Source: Sinorhizobium sp. (GTDB lineage: Bacteria; Pseudomonadota; Alphaproteobacteria; Rhizobiales; Rhizobiaceae). Taken from it: 9,490 bases of DNA. The stretch lies in assembly GCA_031178305.1 (NCBI GenBank), contig JAPSJG010000117.1, positions 1 through 9,490 of the forward strand, written 5' to 3'. Below are positions 1-6,593 of the stretch, piece by piece; within the stretch, counting starts at the first letter, position 1, and each line of letters starts with the position of its first letter. Made by a program: the position numbers and the translations under genes. Under the pieces are notes generated by a model. That model was not told the origin of the DNA. It saw only the letters and a program-made list of their open reading frames with translations, and did no database searches.

Positions 1-242
1 TCGAAAGTCGAGGAATCCTCACCGACATAGCCGACGAGATAACGGAAACTCTCGGGTCGGACATCCCAGGAGAGGCCGATCAAGGCGGAGCGGTCCCGAG
101 GATGGCTGACGCGTCGATGCTCCTGTGCCTCGGCGATCAGCCGATGGATTGCGCCGTCGGCCGCTTCGACGAATGTCCCCTCCCAGCAGCGGCCGGTGAT
201 CCGTTGCGCCGGCCGTTCGACGATTTCATACACTGCTTCCAT
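1..242 (-). CDS. GyrI-like / AraC-type effector-binding domain protein (N-terminal part, runs off the window)
   Basis: The reading frame is open from an ATG at 242 to the window edge, giving the first 80 residues and no stop. The protein begins MEAVYEIVERPAQRITGRCW and later has GLSWDVRPESFRYLVGYV. The opening beta-strand with a short basic stretch, a middle helix (about residues 27-42), and then a G-L-S-W-D strand followed by an aromatic Y-x-V-G-Y-V strand resemble the SHS2-fold effector-binding domains of the GyrI/AraC_E_bind/Cass2 group. Such domains bind small hydrophobic or cationic ligands, either alone or fused to a MarA/AraC DNA-binding domain. No DNA-binding domain precedes it, so it is probably a stand-alone protein, but the C-terminus is missing. 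An AGGAGG motif (245-250 region, minus strand) lies 4 nt before the ATG. It is divergent from the ATP-grasp operon; no functional link can be shown. The family call rests on pattern recognition only. Confidence 0.6.
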   Translation of the reverse strand, partial: MEAVYEIVERPAQRITGRCWEGTFVEAADGAIHRLIAEAQEHRRVSHPRDRSALIGLSWDVRPESFRYLVGYVGEDSSTF

Positions 243-522
243 CACGCCTCCTGCGCCTGCCTCCGTCCAGGCGCCGCCTGCAAGCGGCGGCCATTTTACT
301 CTTTTTCGCCCGATTTGGCGCCCCGCGGAAGTCGCCACCGCAAGCGTTCACTGCAACCGTCGAAAAACAAGGCAACTGCCCATTTATCGACCACCCATTG
401 AAACCCCGCAACCGCGGAAAGCGCGAGTTGCACTGCCCATGGCCCGACGACACGAAGCCAGCCGCTTTCAACGCGAGCCAGCAAGCGGCGCAAAATTCTT
501 CGCCGGCGAATGTGCACGCTTC

Positions 523-551
523 TTGCATTGCGTCAAACGATGTACTCAAAT
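523..551 (+). promoter_or_regulatory. Weak sigma70-like promoter candidate for the ATP-grasp operon
   Basis: TTGCAT (523-528) and TCAAAT (546-551) are separated by 17 bases. They match the -35 consensus at 3 of 6 positions and the -10 consensus at 4 of 6. Transcription from here would start about 20 bases before the proposed TTG start codon, giving a short leader with the ribosome binding site. The match is weak and could be chance. Confidence 0.2.
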
Positions 552-562
552 GGCCGAAAAAT

Positions 563-569
563 AAGGGGA
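563..569 (+). promoter_or_regulatory. Ribosome binding site deciding a TTG start
   Basis: AAGGGGA lies 8 bases before TTG at 578. The upstream in-frame ATG at 398 has no family-like sequence behind it, and the in-frame ATGs at 593 and 596 are further from this site. This favours TTG at 578 as the start of the ATP-grasp gene. Confidence 0.55.
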
Positions 570-577
570 CCACGCCT

Positions 578-1987
578 TTGGCATTTGATGAAATGATGAA
601 TGCGGACACCAGCCCGCGCCAGCCATATTCGACCTATCATGAATGGTATGCCAGCCAGGACCGAAACCGGCTCATAGCGAAATCTAAGGAAGCCGAAAAC
701 ATCTTCCGTAAGACGGGCATCACCTTCGCGGTCTACGGACATGCGGATTCCTCCGAAAAGCTCATTCCCTTCGATCTTATTCCCCGCATCATTTCCGGCC
801 GCGAATGGCGCAGGCTCGCCCAGGGCATCGAACAGCGGGTGATCGCGCTCAACGCCTTCCTGGACGACATCTACCACAAGCAGGAGATCATCCGCGCCGG
901 CCGCATTCCGCGCGAGCTGATCGAGAAGAACGATGCCTTCCTGCCGCAGATGATTGGTTTCCGTCCGCCGGGCGGCGTCTATACCCATATCGTCGGCACC
1001 GACATCGTGCGCACCGGCGAGGATCATTTCTACGTGCTGGAGGACAATGCCCGCACGCCCTCGGGCGTCAGCTACATGCTGGAAAACCGGGAAACCATGA
1101 TGCAGATGTTCCCGGAGCTGTTCCACCAGAACCGCGTGCGGCCGGTGGAAAACTATCCCTATCTGCTGCGCCAGAGCTTGGCCTCGCTCGCCCCGCCCGG
1201 CTGCACCGGCAAGCCGCGTGTCGCCGTCCTGACCCCCGGCATCTACAACTCCGCCTTCTACGAGCACGCCTTTCTCGCCGACATGATGGGCGTCGAGCTG
1301 GTCGAGGGCTCGGACCTGCGTGTCCTCGACGGCAAGGTGAAGATGCGCACGACCCGCGGCTACGAGGCGATCGACGTGCTCTATCGCCGCGTCGACGACG
1401 ATTTCCTCGATCCGCTGAGCTTCCGACCGGATTCGGCACTCGGCATTCCGGGCATCATGGATGTCTATCGCGCCGGCAACATCACCATCGCCAATGCACC
1501 CGGCACCGGCATATCCGACGACAAGGCGATCTACTCCTACATGCCGGAGATCGTCGAGTTCTATACCGGCCGCAAGCCGCTGCTCGAAAACGTGCCGACC
1601 TGGCGCTGCTCCGAACCGCAGAGCCTTAAATATGTGCTCGAGCATCTGGAGGAACTCGTTGTCAAGGAAGTGCACGGCTCGGGCGGCTACGGCATGCTCG
1701 TCGGTCCGACAGCGACGAAAAGGGAACGCGCCGCCTTCGCGGAGAAGCTGAAGGAGCGCCCCGGCAACTATATCGCGCAGCCGACATTGTCGCTCTCGAC
1801 CGTGCCGATCCTCGTCAACAAGGGCATTGCGCCCCGGCATGTGGACTTGCGTCCTTACGTCCTCGTCTCCGACAAGGTGCAGATCATTCCCGGCGGCCTG
1901 ACGCGCGTCGCGCTGAAGGAGGGCTCGCTGGTGGTGAATTCCAGCCAGGGCGGCGGCACCAAGGATACCTGGGTACTGGAGGACTGA
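578..1987 (+). CDS. Circularly permuted ATP-grasp protein (COG2308 family)
   Basis: From the TTG start the protein has 469 residues, the usual size for this family (about 470). Family hallmarks are visible: the N-terminal block around NIFRKTGITFAVYG (41-54), the FDLIPRIISGREW segment (65-77), EDNARTPSGVSYMLENR (155-171), the nucleotide-binding stretch VVKEVHGSGGYGML (361-374), HVDLRPYVL (421-429) and the terminal NSSQGGGTKDTWVLED (454-469). ATP-grasp enzymes activate a carboxylate as acyl-phosphate and couple it to an amine or thiol. This permuted group is predicted to make amide or peptide bonds, but its substrate is not established. The stop is 4 bases before the alpha-E gene, so the two are probably translationally coupled. 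ATG at 593 or 596 are alternative starts that would shorten it by 5 or 6 residues. Family assignment is firm; the biochemical role is inferred. Confidence 0.93.
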   Translation: MAFDEMMNADTSPRQPYSTYHEWYASQDRNRLIAKSKEAENIFRKTGITFAVYGHADSSEKLIPFDLIPRIISGREWRRLAQGIEQRVIALNAFLDDIYHKQEIIRAGRIPRELIEKNDAFLPQMIGFRPPGGVYTHIVGTDIVRTGEDHFYVLEDNARTPSGVSYMLENRETMMQMFPELFHQNRVRPVENYPYLLRQSLASLAPPGCTGKPRVAVLTPGIYNSAFYEHAFLADMMGVELVEGSDLRVLDGKVKMRTTRGYEAIDVLYRRVDDDFLDPLSFRPDSALGIPGIMDVYRAGNITIANAPGTGISDDKAIYSYMPEIVEFYTGRKPLLENVPTWRCSEPQSLKYVLEHLEELVVKEVHGSGGYGMLVGPTATKRERAAFAEKLKERPGNYIAQPTLSLSTVPILVNKGIAPRHVDLRPYVLVSDKVQIIPGGLTRVALKEGSLVVNSSQGGGTKDTWVLED

Positions 1988-1991
1988 GCCC

Positions 1992-2933
1992 ATGTTGGGA
2001 AGAACTGCGAACGGCCTCTACTGGATGTTCCGCTATATCGAGCGCGCGGAGAACGGCGCCCGGCTGATCGATGCGGGCCTGCGCATGTCGCTGACGCGCA
2101 GCGAAGCGACGGAGGACGATTGGGAAGGCGTGCTGCAGAGCGCCGGCGTGCGCGAGCTTTACGACCAGGTGCACGACAGGCTGACGAGCAGCGACGCCAT
2201 CGACTTCCTCTTACGCGACCGCGCCAACCCATCAAGCGTCATGTCCTGCATCGAGGCGGGCCGCCACAATGCCCGCATGGTCCGCACGGCGCTAACCCGC
2301 GAGACCTGGGAAGCGACCAACGAATGCTGGATCGAGATGAAGGAGAGCCTCGCCAGGAAGGTGCGGCCCGCCGACATGCCCGAGGTCATCGATGCGATCA
2401 AGCGGCGCACCGGCCTTATCCGCGGCGCCTTCCACGGCACGATGCTCCGGAACGAAATCTTCAACTTCTCGCGCATCGGCACCTTCATCGAGAGGGCGGA
2501 CAACACAGCCCGCATTCTCGACGTGAAATATTATGTGCTGCTCCCGGCGGTCTCCGCCGTCGGATCGTCTATGGACAATGTGCAATGGGAATCGATCCTG
2601 CGCTCGGTTTCCGCGCACCGCGCCTATGGCTGGGTCTACGATGCCGAGCTCAAGCCGGCGAATATCGCCGACTTCCTGATCTCGAACGGCCGCATGCCGC
2701 GCTCGCTCGCCTATTGCTACGAGAAGATCGCCAGCAATCTCGGCTATCTCGCGCGCGAATATGGCGAGAGGCACGCGGCCCACGAGACGGCGGAACAGAC
2801 GCTGGAATCGCTCCGCAGCCGCTCGATCGACGACATCATGGACCAGGGTCTTCACGAATATCTGGAAGAGTTCATCAGCCACAACAACCGTCTGGGGCAG
2901 GAAATCACCGACGGCTACCGGTTCTACCACTGA
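1992..2933 (+). CDS. Alpha-E domain protein (COG2307 family)
   Basis: This 313-residue protein is rich in helices and carries the family's internally repeated signature: YWMFRYIERAEN near the N-terminus (10-21) and RIGTFIERADNTARILDVKYYVL in the middle (161-183). The repeated core is [YF]-I-E-R-A-[ED]-N-x-A-R. Its conserved Glu, Arg and Asn residues could form a polar active or binding site. Alpha-E proteins occur almost only next to permuted ATP-grasp and transglutaminase genes, as here, and are predicted partners in the same peptide-ligation pathway; no reaction is established. No signal peptide or membrane segment is seen, so it is likely cytoplasmic. GGAGG at 1979-1983, inside the end of the preceding gene, is 8 bases before the ATG. 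The gap to the next gene is 16 bases. Confidence 0.93.
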   Translation: MLGRTANGLYWMFRYIERAENGARLIDAGLRMSLTRSEATEDDWEGVLQSAGVRELYDQVHDRLTSSDAIDFLLRDRANPSSVMSCIEAGRHNARMVRTALTRETWEATNECWIEMKESLARKVRPADMPEVIDAIKRRTGLIRGAFHGTMLRNEIFNFSRIGTFIERADNTARILDVKYYVLLPAVSAVGSSMDNVQWESILRSVSAHRAYGWVYDAELKPANIADFLISNGRMPRSLAYCYEKIASNLGYLAREYGERHAAHETAEQTLESLRSRSIDDIMDQGLHEYLEEFISHNNRLGQEITDGYRFYH

Positions 2934-2949
2934 GGCTTGGGAGAGTGGG

Positions 2950-3789
2950 ATGCACCTGAAGATCAGCCACACGACCGAGTATCACTATGATGAACCGGTG
3001 CCCTACGCGCTGCAGCGGCTGCGCCTGACGCCGACGAGCCAACCCGGCCAGACGATCCTGAACTGGCGAACGCTTGTCGAGGGTGCCGTCGTCGAGGTCG
3101 CCTATGAGGATCACTTCGGCAATCGCACGCACCTCGTGAGCATCGATGGAGACCGGACGAGCTTCCGGATCGAGGCGAGCGGCGAGGTCGACACCCAAGA
3201 CAAGGCTGGCGTCTTGGGCCCGCACCAGTCCTACGTGCCGCTATGGCTCTATCTGCGTGAAACGCCGTTGAGCATAGCGGGCAGACGGGTCCGCGAGCTC
3301 GCGAGATCGGTCGAAGGCGCAACCGAGCTCGAGCGCATGCACGCGCTGATGGCGACGATCCACGAAACCGTCGAATACAAGGCCGGCGAGACTCACACGC
3401 GAACTACGGCCGAGGACGCTTTGGAGCGCGGCAAAGGCGTGTGTCAGGATCACGCCCACATTCTCATCTCCGCCGCGCGCACGCTGGGGCTGCCGGCCCG
3501 GTATGTCTCCGGCTATCTGATGGTGGAAGGCCATCCCGAGCAGACTGCGAGCCATGCCTGGGCCGACGTGCATATCGCCGGCTTGGGTTGGGTCGGCTTC
3601 GACCCCGCCAACAAGATCTGCCCCGACGACCGCTATGTCCGGCTCGCCTCGGGTCTTTGCTACCGCGACGCCGCACCGGTGTCAGGTTTGGTTCATGGTG
3701 TTGCCAATGAAACGCTGAAGGTGGCGGTGACGGTCGAGCAGCAACAGCAGGCGCAGAGTCAAGGCCAGAGCAACCAGGGCCAGTCGTGA
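2950..3789 (+). CDS. Transglutaminase-like cysteine protease family protein (COG1305)
   Basis: The protein has 279 residues. The N-terminal part (MHLKISHTTEYHYDEPV, then a strand-rich stretch to about 100) is the bacterial transglutaminase N-terminal region. The core domain contains the catalytic triad: Cys165 in GKGVCQDHAH, His202 in ASHAWADVHI and Asp218 in GFDPANK. Enzymes of this superfamily cleave or transfer amide bonds, and in this gene neighbourhood the protein may process or transfer the product of the ATP-grasp ligase; the substrate is unknown. There is no signal peptide. The start ATG at 2950 follows GGGAGAG (2939-2945). A longer in-frame version from 2761 overlaps the alpha-E gene and has no family resemblance. 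The last 16 residues are very Gln-rich (9 Gln between 264 and 279). It is the last gene of the operon; no peptidase gene follows. Confidence 0.92.
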   Translation: MHLKISHTTEYHYDEPVPYALQRLRLTPTSQPGQTILNWRTLVEGAVVEVAYEDHFGNRTHLVSIDGDRTSFRIEASGEVDTQDKAGVLGPHQSYVPLWLYLRETPLSIAGRRVRELARSVEGATELERMHALMATIHETVEYKAGETHTRTTAEDALERGKGVCQDHAHILISAARTLGLPARYVSGYLMVEGHPEQTASHAWADVHIAGLGWVGFDPANKICPDDRYVRLASGLCYRDAAPVSGLVHGVANETLKVAVTVEQQQQAQSQGQSNQGQS

Positions 3790-3814
3790 GCCTGTAAGGC
3801 AGGATACCGGCTAG

Positions 3815-3930
3815 GCCCCTCATCCGGCCTGACGGCCACCTTCTCCCCGCTAGCGGGGAGAAGGAGACTCGCGGCAACCGCCGCCGCAATATCCCCTCTC
3901 CCCGCGTGCGGGAGAGGCTAGGGTGAGGTG
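3815..3930. repeat. RIME-like rhizobial intergenic mosaic palindromic element
   Basis: Two neighbouring palindromes make up the element. The first is a perfect 26-base palindrome at 3839-3864 (half site CCTTCTCCCCGCT). The second, at about 3895-3917, is an imperfect hairpin with arms CCTCTCCCCGC and GCGGGAGAGG. Outer flanks CCCCTCATCC (3817-3826) and GGGTGAGG (3921-3928) are also partly inverted. This structure and wording fit the RIME family described in Rhizobium and Sinorhizobium, which is repeated in many intergenic regions. It sits exactly between two convergent genes, where it could act as a bidirectional RNA 3'-end structure, although there is no U-tract. The family call is from memory of the consensus. 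Confidence 0.8.
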
Positions 3931-3963
3931 CAAAACTCAAGCACAAAGCCAAGTTTCCGCTGC

Positions 3964-4602
3964 CTAGCGCGACGCAGACGCCTGCAGCAGCCGGCAGAGC
4001 GAGACGAGCCCGCTGTCATAACCGCCGTTCACCACATCACGACAGCGCTTGATCACCATGCGCCGTTCATCCGCGGGCATGGCGTTGAAAGCGGCGATTG
4101 ACGCGCTGCCGGGTGCGCCGGTGCCGTCGTTGGCAGCCGGACCGGCTACGCCGCCAGCGGGTCCTGTTACAGTCTCAAGTGCGAAGATGCCGGCATCGCT
4201 GAAACCATCGTCGACGACAGCACCCGACCCATCGTTGCCACCGGCGCTGGCGGTCACGGCGGCGTTGGCGCCGTTGCCGCCGCCAAGTGCGAGAACTGCG
4301 GCAGCGTTAGTGCCATTTCGCTGACCCGAACCCGACTTGATATTCGCATTGATACCCTGACCACCTCCGACCGACGCGGACGCGGAGGCAGTCGCACCGT
4401 CCGATCCGCCGACCGATGCGTCCACGTCAGCATTTGCGCCGGCGCCCAGCGACGCACCCGCATCGGCGTTCACGCCGTTCGAGCCTCCAATCGATACATC
4501 GACATTGGCCGCAGTGCGCCCGCCAACGCTCTGAGCGAAGGATGGCGTTACGACGACCGTTGCCAACAGACCGAAAGAAGCAATTGCGACTCTCTTGCGC
4601 AT
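3964..4602 (-). CDS. Exported Gly/Ala/Asn-rich repeat protein of unknown function
   Basis: The protein has 212 residues from ATG at 4602, which follows AGGAG (4610-4614) at 7 bases. The first 23 residues (MRKRVAIASFGLLATVVVTP, then SFA) form a clear signal peptide with likely cleavage after Ala23. Residues 34-132 are a low-complexity array of imperfect units spaced 12-16 residues apart, each with a core like S-[VIL]-G-G-[SG]-[ND]-G followed by Asn/Asp/Ala (cores near 37, 51, 63, 77, 90, 106, 119). The C-terminal 45 residues, starting SIAAFNAMPADERRMVIKRC, are not repetitive and look like a folded helical segment with two cysteines (187 and 203) that could form a disulfide in the periplasm. 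Similar hypothetical exported proteins occur in rhizobia, but I know of no function. It might be a periplasmic or surface protein; beta-roll or nucleator-like folding is only a guess. It is transcribed alone, convergent with the transglutaminase gene. Confidence 0.8.
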   Translation of the reverse strand: MRKRVAIASFGLLATVVVTPSFAQSVGGRTAANVDVSIGGSNGVNADAGASLGAGANADVDASVGGSDGATASASASVGGGQGINANIKSGSGQRNGTNAAAVLALGGGNGANAAVTASAGGNDGSGAVVDDGFSDAGIFALETVTGPAGGVAGPAANDGTGAPGSASIAAFNAMPADERRMVIKRCRDVVNGGYDSGLVSLCRLLQASASR

Positions 4603-4759
4603 GTTCGTTCTCCTGAGCAATACAGGCCTGAACGGCCCGATTGCACCGATAAGTCAGAACACGCTAATAAGTTTCATTGAGCTGCCCGGAATAGGATGTG
4701 CAGACTTTGTAATTGCGCCCCTGAGTGTCTCGCGTCAAAGCACGGAGCAGCAGTCTCGA

Positions 4760-4787
4760 TCCCTCAAATCGGCTGCGATTCAAGGGA
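4760..4787 (-). terminator. Stem-loop at the 3' end of the arabinose operon
   Basis: A 12-base-pair stem (TCCCTTGAATCG / CGATTTGAGGGA on the minus strand) closes a four-base CAGC loop, starting 19 bases after the dehydratase stop codon. Two positions pair as G-U in minus-strand RNA but would be A-C mismatches in plus-strand RNA, so the structure is suited to the operon transcript. No U-run follows, so it may be a non-canonical terminator or a 3' stabilising hairpin. The rest of the 4603-4805 gap shows no gene; the promoter of the exported-protein gene must lie there but I see no convincing boxes. Confidence 0.45.
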
Positions 4788-4805
4788 CCGTCTATCTGGG
4801 CGGAG

Positions 4806-6545
4806 TTAATGGCTGTCGCGCTCGACGACCGATCCGCGCGCGCCGATCAGGAAGTCGAGGTCGGCACCGGTGTCTGCCTGCATGACGGTCTTGATGTAGA
4901 GGCCCCCATAGCCGCCGGTGAGCGGCTTCACCGGCGAGACCCAGGCCGCTCGGCGACGGGCAAGTTCCTCGTCCGAAACATGAAGATGCAGTGAGCGGTT
5001 CGGGATGTCGACCTCGATCAGGTCGCCGTTCTCGACCAGCGCCAGCGGTCCGCCCTCGGCGGCTTCCGGTGCCGTGTGGAGGATAACGGTGCCATAGGCG
5101 GTTCCCGACATGCGCGCATCCGAAATGCGGATCATATCTGTGACGCCCTTCTTCAGGACCTTCGGAGGCAGCCCCATGTTACCGACTTCGGCCATGCCGG
5201 GATAACCCTTCGGGCCGCAATATTTCAGCACCATGATGCAGTTCTCGTCGATGTCGAGGTCATCGCGATTGATGCGGGCGTGATAGTCCTCGATGCTCTC
5301 GAAGACGACCGCGCGGCCCTTGTGCTGCATCAGGTGCGGCGAGGCGGCGGAAGGCTTGAGCACCGCGCCGCGCGGCGCGAGGTTGCCGCGCAGCACGGCA
5401 ATGCCGCCCGACTTGGTCAGCGCCCTTTCGCATGGCAGGATCACATCCTCATTGTAGTTGACGACGCCCTTGACGTCGTTCCAGATCGTGTCGCCGCTGA
5501 CGGTGATCGCCTCCTTGTGCAGGAGCCCCATTTCGGCGACCGCCTTGATCACCACCGGCAGGCCGCCGGCATAATAGAATTCCTCCATCAGATATTTGCC
5601 AGAGGGCTGCAGGTTGACGATCGTCGGCACGTCTCGGCCGAGCCTGTCCCAATCGTCGAGCGAAAGATCGACGCCGACGCGCCCGGCGAGAGCGAGAAGG
5701 TGCAGCACCGCGTTGGTCGAGCCGCCGACGGCACCGTTGACGCGGACGGCGTTTTCAAAGGCCTCTTTCGTCAGGATGTCGGAGGGCTTCAGATCCTCCT
5801 TCACCATCTCGACGATGCGGCGGCCGGTGAGCTGCGAGATCACCCGGCGGCGCGCGTCGACGGCGGGAATGGCGGCATTGCCGGATAGCGTCATGCCGAG
5901 CGCTTCGGCCATTGACGCCATGGTCGAGGCAGTGCCCATCGTCATACAGCTTCCCGCAGAACGGGCCATGCCCTGCTCGGCGTCCATGAACTCCTCCAGC
6001 GTCATCTCGCCGGACTTGACCATTTCCGAGAACTGCCAGATCGCCGTGCCGGAGCCGACATCCTTGCCGCGCCACTTGCCGTTGAGCATGGGGCCGCCCG
6101 AGACGACGATCGCCGGAATATCGACGCTCGCCGCCCCCATCAGAAGGCTGGGCGTGGTCTTGTCGCAGCCGCCGAGCAGTACGACGCCGTCGACCGGATT
6201 GCCGCGGATCGCCTCCTCGACGTCCATCGCCGCGAGATTGCGGAACATCATCGCGGTCGGCCTGAGGGTGCTTTCGCCGGTCGAAAATACCGGGAACTCG
6301 ACCGGGAAGCCGCCCGCCTCGTATACGCCCCGTTTCACGCGCTCGGCGAGGTCGCGCAGATGTGCATTGCAGGGCGTGAGTTCGGACCAGGTGTTGCAGA
6401 TGCCGATGATCGGCCGGCCGTCGAAGGTGTCGGCGGGGAGCCCCTGGTTCTTCATCCAGGAGCGATGCATGATGGCATTCTTGCCCGTCCCGCCGAACCA
6501 TTCCTGCGAACGCAGCTTGCGCGGCCACTCAGCTTTCTTCTTCAT
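4806..6545 (-). CDS. araD: L-arabinonate dehydratase (IlvD/Edd family)
   Basis: The protein has 579 residues, the same length as the structurally characterised Rhizobium leguminosarum L-arabinonate dehydratase as I recall it. It should convert L-arabinonate to L-2-keto-3-deoxyarabonate in the cytoplasm. Cluster and active-site residues recalled for that enzyme fall at the same numbers: Cys59 (LTPCNAH), Cys127 (LGGCDKT) and Cys200 (AGSCMTM) for the [2Fe-2S] cluster, Glu91, Asp128 and Lys129 (carbamylated) for Mg2+, and Ser480 (ARMSGTAYG) as the catalytic alkoxide. Related enzymes include D-xylonate and other sugar-acid dehydratases, and dihydroxyacid dehydratase IlvD; the operon context supports the sugar-acid role. 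It is the last gene of the operon, 48 bases after the dehydrogenase gene, with AAGGAAGGA (6550-6558) before the ATG. S. meliloti literature, as I recall it, calls the equivalent gene araF. Confidence 0.92.
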   Translation of the reverse strand: MKKKAEWPRKLRSQEWFGGTGKNAIMHRSWMKNQGLPADTFDGRPIIGICNTWSELTPCNAHLRDLAERVKRGVYEAGGFPVEFPVFSTGESTLRPTAMMFRNLAAMDVEEAIRGNPVDGVVLLGGCDKTTPSLLMGAASVDIPAIVVSGGPMLNGKWRGKDVGSGTAIWQFSEMVKSGEMTLEEFMDAEQGMARSAGSCMTMGTASTMASMAEALGMTLSGNAAIPAVDARRRVISQLTGRRIVEMVKEDLKPSDILTKEAFENAVRVNGAVGGSTNAVLHLLALAGRVGVDLSLDDWDRLGRDVPTIVNLQPSGKYLMEEFYYAGGLPVVIKAVAEMGLLHKEAITVSGDTIWNDVKGVVNYNEDVILPCERALTKSGGIAVLRGNLAPRGAVLKPSAASPHLMQHKGRAVVFESIEDYHARINRDDLDIDENCIMVLKYCGPKGYPGMAEVGNMGLPPKVLKKGVTDMIRISDARMSGTAYGTVILHTAPEAAEGGPLALVENGDLIEVDIPNRSLHLHVSDEELARRRAAWVSPVKPLTGGYGGLYIKTVMQADTGADLDFLIGARGSVVERDSH

Positions 6546-6561
6546 CTCTTCCTTCCTTCAG

Positions 6562-6574
6562 GCCCCGGCGGGGC
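6562..6574 (-). other. GC-rich stem-loop between dehydrogenase and dehydratase genes
   Basis: GCCCC (6562-6566) and its complement GGGGC (6570-6574) form a 5-bp stem with a 3-base loop in the 48-base gap between the two genes, just before the dehydratase ribosome binding site. It is short and could be chance in GC-rich DNA. Confidence 0.3.
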
Positions 6575-6593
6575 GGGCGGCAAACACGCCGGC

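Larger units (their letters stand above)
243..577. other. Divergent intergenic region with possible promoters
   Basis: These 335 bases separate the divergent effector-binding gene and the ATP-grasp operon, so both promoters should be here. A GC-rich inverted repeat (GCCGCC at 273-278 and GGCGGC at 286-291, 7-base loop) lies in the likely leader of the minus-strand gene. On the plus strand it is followed by a T-rich stretch (about 293-307). Frames open through this region look like the edges of shadow frames: the segment 398-577 read in frame with the ATP-grasp gene gives a low-complexity, Asn/Pro/Ala-rich sequence that does not look like part of the family. I see no RNA gene or mobile element. 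Confidence 0.5.

Noticed and set aside
398..577. A 60-residue N-terminal extension of the ATP-grasp protein from ATG 398
   Set aside because: The extension is unlike the family, and a ribosome binding site and normal length favour the TTG at 578.
533..1993. A 486-codon open frame on the minus strand opposite the ATP-grasp gene
   Set aside because: Same mirror effect; the plus-strand frame has the full set of family motifs and good ribosome binding site spacing.
3839..3864. The perfect palindrome of the repeat as a standard intrinsic terminator
   Set aside because: No T-run follows on either strand; it is better explained as part of a RIME-type element.
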